Shown piece by piece: positions 23,940-36,961 of a stretch of DNA of 64,000 nucleotides. A model generated the notes under the pieces. That model was not told the origin of the DNA, ran no database searches, and saw nothing but the letters and a program-made list of their open reading frames with translations. The stretch covers positions 21,619,822 through 21,683,821 of the forward strand of contig CM022671.1 of the NCBI GenBank assembly GCA_012295275.1. Direction: 5' to 3'. This DNA comes from Chrysomallon squamiferum (Eukaryota > Mollusca > Gastropoda > Neomphalida > Peltospiridae). Position 1 is the first letter of the stretch; each line of letters begins with the position of its first letter. A program made the position numbers and the translations under genes.

Positions 23940-24900
23940 GTTGTAACATATTTTCTCTGTTTCTAGTTTTAAAAATATTTATAACAATTTTAATTTCTTT
24001 TCTGATTAATAATGATAATTGTCATTGTTTTCTTTGACATTAAATAAAAGTGGAAGTGATTTTAATTCTCTGCTAGAATAAAGATTTGATAGTAATCTAA
24101 AGTAACATGATTGTATATATCACAAAGAATGTCTAAGGAATATTTTGAATTTATTAAAAATATTAATAACAACTGTTATTTGTTTTGACAATCAATAAAT
24201 ACAGAAAAATAAAGATTTTATAAGGATAATATGTTTTCTCTGTTACAAGTTTAAAGACCATTTATGAAATTAATAATAATAATTATTGGTTTTCTTTTCT
24301 TTTGATATTGAATAACAGTGGAGGTAATAATCTAAAGTGTATTTAAAGATATCAAAAAAAACATGATTACTAATTTAAGAAGTATTTATGAAGTACATTA
24401 ATTTTCTGAAAAAAATATTCTATTTAAAAAGCATCCATTTTACTTTATTACTTGTCAAAATTTTGTAGATTTTTTTTTTTTTTTTTTTTTGGTGATTTTT
24501 TTGGATTGATAGAATAAATATTTAATAAAACATTTTCGTCATTATTACTAACTCACAGAATATATTTTTTAAAATATATTTGCATTTAATATTTTATTAT
24601 TCCAAAGCGAAACATTTTTTTCTTTTTTTTTTAGCAATATTATTTACAACTTTACCAAAATATTTCAGAATGAAATTTATTTCAGTTCTCACACTTCAGA
24701 GTGATTTAAACATGTTTTTTTTCCAACTGGTCATTGGTGAGATGAATATTACTGGAGATTCATTCATGAATGAAATAAAACTTGCTGGTGAAAGAAATGT
24801 TGACCCTTTGTGACTCTCCATTTATCTGATCAATTTTGATTCTATTACAAGGTTTTTTTCCACACTGTCAAATGCAAACTGTTATCCGCAAAGGCACAGA
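23940..24900. other. AT-rich non-coding stretch
   Basis: No supported gene. A T tract lies at 24471-24490. An open frame at 24580-24813 is mostly low complexity; its last third (containing GEMNITGDSFMNEIKLAGE) is unique but not recognised. Confidence 0.45.
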
Positions 24901-24939
24901 AATTATCAGTGGTTTACCTTCAAAACATAAAAATACTTC

Positions 24940-25490
24940 AAGTTGTCAAAATTTCATAAAACTGTGGTGTATTTATTATTAATAATTTTGTGATAAGGTA
25001 TAAAACTCAAACGTCATTAATGTCAGAAATTTATTAAAGTTTGATGTATTTATTGTTAATTTTTTATTTTATTTTTTATTTTTTGCATCTGTGATTAAAA
25101 AAATAGAAAAAGACAGAAGTTATTATTGCCAAAATCTTATAAGGCATTTATATTTATGATTAATTTTTAAATATTCAGTTAGTTTAATTTTTTTTTGTGG
25201 TCTATATGATATAAAACAGTCAAAAGTTATTACTGACAAATTTGATAAGACATTTATATATTTATCTTTAATTTTTATACATTCAGTATGTATTATATTC
25301 TTTATATAAAACAGTCAAAAGTTATTATTGCCAAAATCTTATAAGACATATATATTTATCATTAATTTTTAAACATTCAGTCAGCATAATTTGTTGTCTT
25401 TGTGATATAAAACAGTCAAATTTGATAAGACATTTATTTATATATTTACTATTGATTTTCAAACATTCAAAATAAAATATTTGTTTAATA
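24940..25490. repeat. Degenerate tandem repeat, about 95-105 bp
   Basis: 'gtcaaaagttattattgcc' variants followed by 'aaatcttataagacattta' and 'taatttttaaacattcagt' recur about every 100 bases. Confidence 0.65.
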
Positions 25491-25799
25491 TTTTGTTTAA
25501 TTTTTAAAAACAGTTTTTGGAGGTTTCTTTTGAGGATGTAGGATAGAAAAATTAATATTTTATTATTATTATTTCAACTTATTACTATTGTTGTTTCTCT
25601 TCTTCTTTTTCTTCATCATCATCATCATCATCATCATCAGCATCATTATTATTATTATTATTCAGTTTAACGTTACTTTATTCTGGACAGTATTGCAGGA
25701 TCCTTGGATTTAGTCAGCCACTGCTAATTGTACCTTAATAATAATAATTTTCTTTTCTGTCTTTTCATATTTAAAAAATGCAAGTAAAAATTCTTTTCC

Positions 25800-26630
25800 A
25801 TCAATATCTCAGCCATACTATATCATAGTTTGACCACTATTTCCCCACGAAATCATTTATTCTGAGCAGTAAAGCCTGGTTCCAGGATTTGAACCACAAG
25901 CTGTAACACATATGTTTTGACTATTACTCCAATAAAGATTGCTTGAGAATCACCACTCAGTTAACAACACTTGAATCTAGTTCTTAGAACCAATAAAACA
26001 GACAGTTTGACATTCACTGTACCAAGGCCAGAGAGAAAAATAATAATTGTTGGCCAGGATTTATTCATGCAGTAATATACATGTATTGACCATAAGTATT
26101 TTGCCAGAGTAATGATGAGTCTGTCCATGATTTTAACTTAGTATCTACTCATGTTAGATCCTAGATCCAAACCTTGGATAGACCTATGTGTGTTTGAGGC
26201 AACATAAACTTTGACCATTAATCCACCAAGATTCATGCTAGGAAGAAAAACACCCAGCTACCACCAAGCTTTTAATCTACTATCTATTGGGTTTTATTTT
26301 TTTTCAGAAATAACTAAAGGTTTCACCACTGCTTTCTGATGTTTCATTCTAGAACAGTAATAATAATTGTTACCAAGATTTACCATGCCTAGTAACTACA
26401 TGCAGTGTGTTAACAGTAATACTTGGTTTGAACATAAAAGACCACCAGTAGGCAGAGAGGTGATATCTGGTATTGTCATTTGAAGTCAGTGTAAGCTGCA
26501 GCAAGGATACCCACAGATTCCCATCAAATGGTGAAATAATGATATCTGGATTTGTGACTTTATCTTAATTCTGTTCAACCATAGCTAATGGTTTGACCAT
26601 TATTTTACCATTCCAGTGGCCATTCCTTCA
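25800..26630. mobile_element. Region of decayed tRNA-like repeat pieces
   Basis: Near 25890 the sequence 'ggatttgaacc' is a perfect reverse-complement pol III B box within a tRNA T-arm-like context. Related phrases ('tttgaccactatttcc', 'tttgaccattaatcca', 'tttgaccattatttta') recur through the region. This suggests several old, minus-oriented tRNA-derived SINE fragments or a decayed tandem array of them. Confidence 0.35.
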
Positions 26631-26639
26631 TTACACTGC

Positions 26640-27295
26640 TACCCATTTCTTTATCATTGCTGGTTGCAGTGACTTCATCATCTCTGGTTGCTGTTACTAG
26701 TTCAATATTGCTAGTTCAACTTTGCTGGTAGCCTTTTTTCATCATCAGTGGTGATCATTACTTCATCAGCATTGGTAGCTATTTATTCACTTGAAATTCC
26801 TTTGTCTTTATCGGTTGCTTTTGCATCATCATCATTGGATGCATATCTTCATCAGCACTGGTAGCCATTTCTTCACTAGTTACTTCATTATCACTGATTG
26901 TAATAACTTCATCATTATTGGTTGCAGTTACTTTATCATCATTGATTGCAAATCTTCCTCACCAGTGGTAGCCATTTCTTCACAATGGTTGGTTGCATTT
27001 CCTTTATCATCACTGGACTGGTGGTAATATCATCATCATCATAGGTTCATCATCATCAGTTGCTGTTACTTCATCATCATCATCAGTTGTTGTTATTTCA
27101 TCATCATCATCACTGGTTGTAATAACTTCATCATCATTGGTTGTAATTACTTCATCATTATCACTGGTTGTAATAAGTTCATCATCATTGGTTGCTGTTA
27201 CTTCATCATCACTGGTTGCTGTTCTTTTGTCAACACTGGTTGCAGGTTATTTCACTTCATCATTGATTGCAATTACTTCATCGTCCCTGACAGCC
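26640..27295. repeat. Degenerate 24-27 bp minisatellite
   Basis: Units of 'acttcatcatcattggttg' plus a few bases recur through the region and are densest at 26990-27230. The Ser/Val-rich open frame is a product of the repeat. Confidence 0.85.
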
Positions 27296-27479
27296 GGTAC
27301 ATGTTGCTACAGTCAGTTCTTAACTAGCCACATCATGCATGTAGCAAAGATCAGTGTCTGAATGAAACGAGCTCTTCCTCATTGATTAATGAAGTTTGTT
27401 TGTTCACAGTAATTGGAATTGACTTATTCACCTGATTGACTGACTTCACTCAGAGAACTGCCACACCACTTAGACTTTC

Positions 27480-28080
27480 AACAATAGCTGAATGTACATA
27501 GACACACACAGTGATTTTGTGTCCAGTGACAGCTGAATGTACATAGACATACACAGTGATTTTGTGTCCAGTAACAGCTGAATGTACATAGACACACACA
27601 GTGATTTTGTGTCCAGTAACAGCTGAATGTACATAGACTCACACAGTGATTTTGTGTCCAGTACTATTCAGGTGTCCAATGACAGCTGTTGTTCTTAGAC
27701 AAACAGTCTGAGTTTGTGTCCAGTACTGTTTAGCAGTACAACAGTAGTTGAATATACATAGGCCCAACATAGATGAATATACATAGATGTCCAAAATTAG
27801 CTGAATGTACATAGACACACATAGTGAATTTGTATCCAGTGCTATTTAATTGTCCAACAAAAACTGTCTGATTTTGTGTCAAGTAGTGTTTAGCTGTACA
27901 ACAGATTTTATGTTCATTAATTTCTGATATCCAACAATATCTGAATGTACATAGATACACATATTTTAGATGTTATGTCCTATACTATTTAGCTGTTAAG
28001 CAATAGTTGAATGTTCACTGAAATATACAGTGATTTTTTTGTCCAATACTATTTAGCTGTACATAACCACACAGCATAAT
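27480..28080. repeat. Minisatellite with 45-bp unit
   Basis: Units carrying 'agctgaatgtacatagaca' and 'cagtgattttgtgtccagt'. Copies start at about 27486, 27531, 27576 and 27621 (exactly 45 bases apart) and then become irregular, with gaps and variant forms. Confidence 0.9.
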
Positions 28081-28224
28081 TTTGTGTCTGATGTTGGTGT
28101 AACAAATGTTGATGTGTGAACAACCATGTATGGAAAATCCTTCAAATAAATGATCCCTTAATAAAAAAAATGTCACATTATCAGTAGAGTGTTTAACCAA
28201 ATATTTAAAACCCCGTATAACCAC

Positions 28225-28320
28225 ACATTAAAATATGTTGAATTTACAATAATAATAATAATTACATAGATACACAGATTAAAATATGTTGAATTTACAA
28301 TAATAATAATAATTTATTAA
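28225..28320. repeat. Two tandem copies of a 51-bp unit
   Basis: 'aaaatatgttgaatttaca' followed by an AAT run occurs at about 28230 and 28281, 51 bases apart. Confidence 0.8.
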
Positions 28321-28379
28321 TTAAGAAAAGAAAAGAAAAATTTTAAATAAAAGAAAATGAAAAATCACTTACACTACTG

Positions 28380-28460
28380 TTTTTGGATCTGACATGGGAT
28401 TTGAACCACCTGCTTGAATAACAGTGTTTAAAGAGTTATGAACAAGCAAGCTTTAATTCT
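28380..28460 (-). mobile_element. tRNA-like fragment, minus orientation
   Basis: On the minus strand, 'gtggttcaaatcccatg' is a perfect B box in a T-arm-like setting, preceded by anticodon-arm-like sequence. It is too diverged to be a functional tRNA and is probably a decayed tRNA-derived SINE head. Confidence 0.35.
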
Positions 28461-28979
28461 GGATTGGTATGAATGGAATCAGGAGTTGTTTTAAGATAAG
28501 ACTGAAAGATTAACTGGCTCATTAAGCTAGAAAAATGTTAATAAATTTAATTTGTTATTTTTTTTTTTATCAAAAACAGGATACTTTACGAGTCTGTTTT
28601 GTTCAGTTCTGTTTTGCTTTCACAACAAAATTTGCCAATTAGTTAGTTGTTTTATTGGGTTCAGCAAAATTATGGTGAAATTACAACAGTTTTATGATAC
28701 ATTTAAACACATACACACAAACACACCCACACATAGATTCAATAAAAACACACACACACACACTATCTATCTGACACTTATACATTATCAGGTGGTATTC
28801 CTACAGAAAAGGTGTGTAATAAATAGCTGATATTACACAGATGACTGACAGATGAACACTGCTGCTGGTATGTGTAAAATGTTCTTTTAATTGGTTTTTG
28901 TTTTGTTACAAAATACACAGCTTCACTTTTGTTTCATTTTTTTCATTTTCCGCCTGAGAAAATGTGTTAGTTGTTTTTT

Positions 28980-28981
28980 CA

Positions 28982-29015
<34 letters not shown>

Positions 29016-29244
29016 AGCCAAAAGAGATATAATATATTGTTACCCAAGTGAGTTTTAAAGTCTGCTGTATACAGTTTTAATATCTGTAATATATTTTGGT
29101 CAGATTTTGTAAAATATGTTTTGGTAAAGGATATTTAACTCTGTTAAAAGAATTGTATTCTTCCTTTTGAACTCTGGATACTGTTATTATTTTATTAGAT
29201 ATGAGGAGAATTAATTAACTTCTTTTTAAATTTATTTAATTATT

Positions 29245-29297
<53 letters not shown>

Positions 29298-29358
29298 TAT
29301 TATGTTATTATTATTATTTTTTTTATTATTATTATTATTATTATTGCCATTATTATTA

Positions 29359-29420
<62 letters not shown>

Positions 29421-29810
29421 TAGTGTTGTTTTTAAGTGTTGGTATTTTATTTTATTTGGGTTCTTGGGGAGTTAGAAATTTTAATGGTAAATATTTTAGT
29501 AACTATATTTTCATTAGATTATTGCTCACCAAATCAGTTCATTGTGATATTCTTACACTCCAGTTCAAAATCATTTAAAATTTAATCAAAGAATCATAAT
29601 AAAGAAAACTTATACAATCAGCATATTAATTAATTTATTTATTTACTTGTTTATTTATTCTTATTTATTTTCTTCCTTTCCTATTTATTCTATTTTTAAT
29701 TATTTAATTTGTTTTTTGTTATCTTAAACAGTATATTAATATATATATATATATAAATAAATAAATAAATAAATTTATTATTGTCTAGAACAAAAGCACT
29801 GTTTTGGGTG
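28980..29810. other. T tract and interrupted ATT arrays
   Basis: A T tract at 28986-29011, then interrupted ATT/TTA arrays at 29240-29420, TTTA sequence at 29630-29690 and an AAAT run at 29755-29773. No gene seen. Confidence 0.8.
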
Positions 29811-29814
29811 TTGG

Positions 29815-29850
<36 letters not shown>

Positions 29851-30890
29851 TTCACAGACAAATTTAACTAATTGTGAAAATGCAGCAAATATTTTAAAAT
29901 AAACATATTTCCTCTGCTTCTGTCATAAGCAGTGTCTGTGCTAAAAGTTGAAGTATTGTAAAGCATGCCATTGTAATACAATTTGTCTCTAGTTGACTTA
30001 TTACCTGCAAAAACATACACTCAGTTTTTGTAAACACAAATTTAAAATACCAGCCGTTAAGAAGTCATGTATTCTGTATAGGTGTCCAAAAAAAAAAAAA
30101 AAAAAAAAAATCTAAAGTCACGTGTTCTCTGTAAGTGTCTAAAAAAAAAAAAAAAATCTATTCTACACGTGTTTATTTTGGCGCCTTGAATGAATCTTCA
30201 GTTTGCAGTAGTCTGTGCATCTGATTGTAACAGAAATTATTCAAATGTCTGCTGTGAATGATGTTTTTAACTTGGCTGGTAAGATGAAAACAGACATTTT
30301 GAAAATACCTGCAGAAGGTAGACAGATATTTGGTAACTGGCAAAAAAAAAAAAAATCTTGTCCTGCTAATAATGGAAATATTTACAAACCTTTAAAATGT
30401 TAGTACATTTTTAAAATAAAAGATTATTGCCACAGAAAATTAAAAATGATTGGGTTTAATTAATAAGTTAAAGGTGATTTTAGTAGAAATTAAAAAAAAA
30501 AATTAGTTAATTATGATTAGTATTATTTTTTGTTTAGGAATAAGAGGTTACTAATGTTGTTTTCTAAAAACCCATCGTTTTATTCTTGTCATAAAATACA
30601 TGTGAAAGATTCCATGAATAGATATCTGATGCAAATTGCTTTTGAAATAAATTTTATTATTATTATTATTAATATTATTATTTTGTTTTGGTTCTTTTTT
30701 TGTTGTAAATAATGAAATGTATAAAAGAAAATACAGAATTCTTAATATTTTATTTTCGTTTTATAATTTTCATTATTTTCATATTCCTATTTATTTGACC
30801 ATAAAGTATAGATCCATTATTTTTCTGGATTAATTTAAGAATTTTAAAATGAAAAACTCAGCATTAAACATTATAAAGACCCACACAGAA
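29811..30890. other. AT-rich non-coding stretch with A/T tracts
   Basis: A T tract at 29820-29849 and two A tracts at 30089-30110 and 30142-30156 follow similar 'tgtataggtgtcc'/'ctgtaagtgtct' phrases, probably a small duplication. The open frame at 30215-30403 was not recognised. Confidence 0.5.
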
Positions 30891-30980
30891 ACCAGAAATA
30901 CACACATACACACATTCATACACATACATACACACACTTACATACACATAAACAAATACAAACATAAAATCAAACACTGT
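30890..30980. repeat. ACAC/ACAT microsatellite
   Basis: Irregular cacaca and catacata units. Confidence 0.8.
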
Positions 30981-31289
30981 CAACATGAAATGCAAACAAT
31001 CAGTAACAGTTGTTAAGAATGTTTTCACCTGTTTACTCTTCTTGATACAAATTTTATATATTAGATGTAAAAAGCCAGGACGTTTTGTTACCATTAACTG
31101 TTCATTCTGAGTGTTTTACTACCACAGCACAAGGAAAAGAAGAAATTCATTTACTATCAGGTTTTAATCTGTTAAAAATCATGAAGCCAACCATAGAAGC
31201 TAATGAAATATCCCACACAATCTAATCAGTCTATCATCAAGTGCACTATATCACCACACTGAGATAACAAGACTGTTGTATATATATTT

Positions 31290-31475
31290 GTGTATCCCAA
31301 CAGACTGATGGATATATTTCTTACTGTATATCTTTATATATCCCAACAGAATGTTAAATATATTTCTTCTTGTATACCTTTCTGTATCCCATCAGAATAT
31401 TGAATATATGTCTTATTGCATGCCTTTCCGTATCCCAACAGAATGTTGAGTGTATATCTTACTGTATATCATCAG
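31290..31475. repeat. Minisatellite with 46-bp unit
   Basis: 'tatcccaacagaatgttga'-type units begin at about 31293, 31339, 31385 and 31431, exactly 46 bases apart. Confidence 0.85.
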
Positions 31476-31573
31476 CACCATTCTACCTCTCCGTCTGCTG
31501 GCTGTCAGTACTGGTTTTCTTCCACTGGTTCTCAGGTTATCACTGGAATGAAGATTGCTTACTGCACGAGATC
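31463..31573 (-). other. Possible minus-strand exon, low support
   Basis: A higher-GC segment open on the minus strand, containing SDNLRTSGRKPVLTASRRRG and followed by a donor-like ATACA|GTAAGA. The donor lies inside the neighbouring 46-bp repeat and the acceptor (AATTAAAG) is weak, so this could be chance. It was not recognised. Confidence 0.15.
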
Positions 31574-31849
31574 CTTTAATTGGGATGGTGACACATAAGA
31601 GTGGATGGTGGAGAAAAAGATACTGCATTCTGGTGGGTATTGAGATCTTTTAATATCAGGGGCAATGAAGAAAAAAAAAAAAAATAGATTTGGCTGTCCT
31701 GTCTTGTTGAACATATTTCATGCTGAGTTGGGTTTCCACACACTTCAGTTTGATATTGGCATTTAGATTGGAATAATGTGACTGCGAAACAAGATCATCT
31801 TGTTGAAGAGTTCCAGTAATAATGGCAGTCCTCCTGTAGGTGTATTTAT

Positions 31850-32320
31850 TTAGAGAGAGCAGCATTTCACCAATAAATATATGCAATTCAAGAGAGTGGC
31901 AGTCCTCCTATAATATGTACATATTTGAAAAGAGTGGCATTTCTGCTAAATATGTACATGTTTGAAAAGTTAGTGGCATAGTTTGAAGAGAGAGAGTGAT
32001 AGTTCAATACACATGTGTTTCAAAAAAGAGTCTTTCTTTGTATGTATTTGTATGATCAGAAAGTGGTTGTCTTTCTATACCTCTGTGTGTCTGTATGCAT
32101 GTGTGCGAGTGTGTGAGAGAGTTAAGAAAAAGGGAATGTGATGAATGAAACTGTATGTTAACTGTATGGGTTTCTTTAAAAATTTATTTTAAATTTATTT
32201 ATTTGTTTTGTACAGTTATAGAGAAAGAGAGAGAGAGAAAGGGGAAGGAGAGGGGGGAGAGAGGAAAGAGAAAGAGACAGACCGATAGATAGACAGACAA
32301 AGATAAAAACATATATGGGG
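31850..32320. other. Short degenerate repeats and GA-rich tract
   Basis: 'tttgaaaagagtggcat'-type phrases recur at 31870-32030, and a GA-rich tract lies at 32218-32290. No gene seen. Confidence 0.6.
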
Positions 32321-32399
32321 AAAATAATTAACTGTTTTATCCTTCACATCAAATGTCTGATACAGTATTTCATTATTTAAAAAACATATTTATTGCTTG

Positions 32400-32575
32400 C
32401 TTTTTTGCTTCTGCTGCAGGTGCTCATCGGATGTTGGGATTTTTCTTCTTCTCATTTGTTCAATAAAATGTTGTAGATTTGCCAATTCCAGATCTTTGGT
32501 CTCTACTAATGTCATTCACAAATAGTTTAGATTGTTTTGTGGAGATGGGTTTTGTTTGTTTTTTTTAGATTTAAA

Positions 32576-32608
<33 letters not shown>

Positions 32609-33000
32609 CAAACACTCAACAAAAATATACTAAATGTTTTAGCAGTGTGTGTGGCAGAGTCAATCACTTCAGCATTTGTCTTTAAAAGCTGGTTACTTAG
32701 CACAGTCTGGGAATTTTTTTTCAAAGAGTACATTTCACCTGAGCCTGTCAGAAGCATTGTACGAAACTGTCACCTAACACTGAGATCAGCAGACATTTAC
32801 TTCACATAACTGATGAACACTGGGCAGACTTGATGTTAATTCTCTGACTTCAAATATGCAGCAAAATGAAGAGTTCTTTGGATGAAGTAACCCTTCAGGG
32901 GCGAAAAGAATTTGCTATAAAAGCCAAATTCTAAAATGTTCATTACAAGATGTTACATTCTTCCTGAAGTTAGGTGAAAGAATGTTTCAAGTCAGACATT
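32400..33000. other. Unassigned non-coding stretch
   Basis: An acceptor-like TTCTGCTGCAG ends at about 32420 and is followed by a short open frame whose TAA overlaps an AATAAA at 32463. That is the layout of a terminal exon, but the peptide is too short to identify. A T tract lies at 32580-32608. Nothing else is supported. Confidence 0.3.
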
Positions 33001-33419
33001 AATGGAAGGGTTTTAAATCACTAAAAGAGATTTTCATTTTTTTTTTTATTATTCATTTGTGTAACAGATTTAGACTTCTGAGGATATATATATATATATA
33101 AATTAAAATTTAAAAAAATATAAAAGAAAATAAAGAAGATGAAAATCTGTAAATTAAAGTGATTTTTATAGTACATATGAATTAATGAATGAATATATAA
33201 ACACATACACACACACACACACATAATAAATTGCATCATGTTTACCAACACCTCGTACATTCCACGAATTACTATATATTTACCAGTAACTCACACACTC
33301 CGTAAATTACAACATATTTTTAACCATACATTTTATTTTAAATTACAATACATTCATCAGTATCAATCCGAAACAATTTCTGATAACAATAACTTTGTCT
33401 AGCAGATTTTATCCTAAAT

Positions 33420-33650
33420 TTGTAACCGGTGCAGTGTGTGTGATGTTCTGTTGCGTTCCTGTTTCATTGTTTGCTACGTGAGATTTTGTGAATGCTGAAA
33501 AATGTTGAAACCCAGTGATGAATGCAAACAAAACATTTTAATGATTTTCACAGAATGTTTTGACTGCTTGAACTCCATATGCAAGAACTGCTGCAAATTT
33601 ACCTTGACACTTTGTAGAGGAAAAGCACATTTGTTTGCGTGAAGTTGTTG
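33420..33650. other. Unique block, candidate conserved non-coding element
   Basis: Mixed-composition sequence. A Cys-rich frame after an acceptor-like TTTTCACAG (33550) reads CFDCLNSICKNCC and stops within about 30 codons. It was not recognised and is listed as unique sequence only. Confidence 0.25.
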
Positions 33651-33984
33651 GTCTCATAAAAATTGTTATTTAAAAAGAAAAAAGCAATTTCAGATAGAGA
33701 ATAAAATTTTGAGTACAGTAGGTTTTTAGTATATGAAATTCAGATGTGTACATAAGAATTAAAATAAAGTTGTATTTTATTTCGTGTGTACAATTGTGTT
33801 TGTGTTTTTTGTTATTATTAAGATGTTTCAATATTTAAAGTGTTGGCATAAATTGACATCATGTGTTATAATTTAAAACAGTTTTATGAAATAGTTAAGT
33901 TAAATACTGAAAGATTTTTACATTAATAATAATTAGCTGTAAATATGTTTTCCACATTTTTTGTGATGATATTTGATTGAGTTA

Positions 33985-34090
33985 AAATAATAATAATAAT
34001 AATAGTAATAATAATAATAATAATTTAATAATAATAATAAATAAATAAATAATAATAAATAAAAACAACATAATAAATATAAATAATTAT
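33985..34090. repeat. AAT/AAAT arrays
   Basis: Interrupted AAT units (33986-34040) followed by AAAT units. Confidence 0.9.
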
Positions 34091-34484
34091 TAAATAAATA
34101 TTGACTAATACTGAATGCAAATATTATTTTTAAAAATAATTTAGAAAATAAACAGCAACGAAAGAAATTTTTATATTTCGTGTAGGAAATTCTTCAAACT
34201 GAATGACTAAACCACAAAATAATAACTCACAAAAACAGTGAGAGACATGGCATAGGGCCAGTTTTCTTTACATAAGTATGGCTGTCATTCTAGCATTTTC
34301 TAGTAGAGATTCCAAGATGCAGCAGGCATGTGCTTGGAAGAGGTTCAAATGTAACACCAAACACATTCCTGTTCAGTCATGTTGACAGTCGGTGGGCAAA
34401 GTACACAAAGTTCATCAGCTGATACCAGCAGAGCAGCACATACCACAGTGGTAGTATTTTTTTTTAAATTAGATTTTATAGAGA

Positions 34485-34487
<3 letters not shown>

Positions 34488-34523
<36 letters not shown>

Positions 34524-34582
34524 TACTACTACTACTACTACTACTACTGCTACTGCTACTACTACTATCATTATTATTAATT
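34488..34582. repeat. Compound TTA-CTA microsatellite
   Basis: About 11 TTA units pass into about 15 CTA units, with two CTG variants. The poly-Leu and poly-Val/Ile frames are artefacts. Confidence 0.95.
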
Positions 34583-34784
34583 TTAGAAAGAAAGTAAACA
34601 CAAAATACTGACTGAAATTTAAACAGACATACAACACCATTTCATAGATACATTTACACATACTCATACAAAGTTTTTTTTTATAGGGATGTGACAACTA
34701 CATTACAAATGGATAGGCTAGTTATAAATTAAAACAAATTAAAAAACTGTTTCTGGTAGTACCAAATCTTTTTAGTATCAGAAA

Positions 34785-34945
34785 TTATTTAAAAAAAAAA
34801 AAAAAAAAAAAAGACCCCAAAAATTTATTATCTCATAAACCTAAAAAAAAAAAAAAATGAAAATTTTAAAAAAATAAATAAATAAAATTTAAAAAAATGT
34901 AAACAAATAAAATAAAAAAAAAAAAAAAAAAAAATAAATAAACTT
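34785..34945. repeat. A-rich tracts
   Basis: A tracts at 34791-34812, 34843-34856 and 34915-34933 with AAAT units between. Confidence 0.9.
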
Positions 34946-34979
34946 AGAAGTCGAAAATTCAAATTCAAGGAAGAAATAG

Positions 34980-35300
34980 GAAATGTGAAAGGACCTATTT
35001 GTCAATCTTTAACATTTTATTGACTTGTCGATTTCTCGGTGTGCATCTATGGGCACATTAATGATGTCTACGCACATGTGCACTCGATGCTTGCAATTGT
35101 CATGCTTCTAGGATTTTGGCCTCACTTGTTGCCTTTAAGTGATTAATTGATAAAGATTTTCTGTCAAACATCAACCTGTTATGTCATCATGGTTTTGCTG
35201 CAAGCATCGATTATATCACCTTCATATTCAGACAGCGTGCATCTTTGATTCGTTTATCTGTCCAAAAATTTGTCTCAGAGTGTTTTGTGACCATGGTAGA
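34980..35300. other. Unique block, candidate conserved non-coding element
   Basis: About 300 bases of mixed composition with CpGs and homeodomain-like words (TGATTAATTGATAA near 35141, ATCGATTATATC near 35207). No coding pattern was found on either strand. Confidence 0.3.
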
Positions 35301-35319
35301 CTCATTTGAACTCATAAAA

Positions 35320-35770
35320 AGGTTAAAGTGAAATGTGAAAAGTTTTTGGTGTAATTGAGGAGTTTTGTAAAATGTTTGTAACCACTTGTTAAAGGTTATG
35401 TCTGAGAGGTAAACAGTTTTTGATACAGTTTAGAAATTTATGAAAAAAAAATGCCTGTAGCCATTTAGAAAAAGTTATTTCCAGATGCAAAAAATTTAGT
35501 TTTGTTTGAGACATTTTTAGTTGAAAGTTTGAAACTACTTACAAAAGGTTACATGAAGATGTAAACAGTTTTTGATACATTAGAGAAGTATTTGCAAAAT
35601 GTTTGTAGCCACTTACAAAAGTTTACAAATGGTTCATAATGATACAACAGGTTTTGGTTAGTTTAGGAAGTTTTAGGGAAAAGTTTGTAAGCACTCATAA
35701 AAGCTATATCAAGATGTAAAATATTTTGATGTGCTTTTGCATTTTTGGTAAAATGTTTGCATTGAAGATA
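35320..35770. repeat. Degenerate tandem repeat, about 60-65 bp
   Basis: 'aaaatgtttgtagccactt' variants followed by 'acaaaagttacatgaagat' and 'gtttttgatacagttta' recur about seven times with strong divergence. Confidence 0.7.
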
Positions 35771-36632
35771 TATTTAGATATGTATTTATGCTGGATTAAG
35801 TGTATATATGTGTGTATGTATGTATGTATGTCTATAGGTATATAAGTAGGACAGTAGGTTCATAGGGATATATGTGTCTATACATACACAGATTCAAAGA
35901 AAAGAAATGGATCATTATGAATTATATGTCTAGAGAAAAACATGATACAGAACAAAACAGTTCAAAACAGCCATCACTAAACAACTTTTTGCCCTTTCTG
36001 TATCATATTTAGAATGATAACAGTAGAGAAAAGTTTACTGAAAGATTAATGCTGCATACATTTTTGTTTGTTTGAAGTACCATTCTTTTACATGCAACAG
36101 TTCAGTACAAAATGTTAAGCAGTAAGAAAACAATTTAAACTTTTAAACATTCCATCTCAGATTTTCCTCCATATACTGATCTTTATCATTTCATTATTTT
36201 AAACAGCAAACAATTTTTCAAGATTAATAGCATTACACGTCTCTAACCATATGCACATGGGTATATCTGTCTCTCTGTCTGTATTTCTGTATATGTGTGT
36301 GTTATTTTAGGTGTTTTAATAATATGATACAGTCAAAAAAAGTTGATGTGGCACAACAGCAACCTCATTATCAGCTTTTTCATTGCTCTAGATTTATTTC
36401 TTGAATGATGTGGGTTAAATAAAAGTAAACTATTAAAGCTTGGGTGAAAATGCACACATGATGTGGATTGACACAAACCTGCCATTCATGGGAGAGGAGT
36501 AACTTAATAACTGACACAAAGTCTGTTTACATTCATAACAACGTTTTAATTCTCTACTTTAGTTCGGCTACTTTCTGTTTGATGTGGCAAAATAAAGTTC
36601 TTTTTCTCCCACTCATTTCATTTTTTATTGTT

Positions 36633-36692
36633 TTGTTTTATTTTATTTTATTTTATTTTATTTTATTTTATTTTATTTTATTTTATTTTATT
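36633..36692. repeat. TTTTA pentanucleotide array
   Basis: About 12 units of TTTTA. Confidence 0.95.
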
Positions 36693-36913
36693 ATTTTTTT
36701 TTTAATTATTATTTGTAGGGAAGTTGGTTGGGCTTTTTTTTCCCTTTTTTTTCTTATTTATTTATTTTTTTATTTATTTAACCACATCATCTAAGAATGA
36801 GATTATTAATTTTTTTATTTATTTAATATAATTTTTCTTTTAATGCTAAACACACATAGATAATAAAAATGATATTCATACATACCTTTTCCCTCACCTT
36901 ATTTATTTAATTT

Positions 36914-36914
<1 letters not shown>

Positions 36915-36961
<47 letters not shown>

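Noticed and set aside
24580-24813. Homology between the EMNITG words near 830 and 24740
   Set aside because: Only six residues are shared; flanking DNA does not align.
26993-27361. Ser/Val-rich open frame of about 120 codons
   Set aside because: Translation of a degenerate ATC-rich minisatellite.
28380-28460. Functional tRNA gene
   Set aside because: Only the B-box region is intact; no complete cloverleaf or A box could be drawn.
34379-34697. Poly-Leu and poly-Val/Ile frames
   Set aside because: Products of the TTA-CTA microsatellite.
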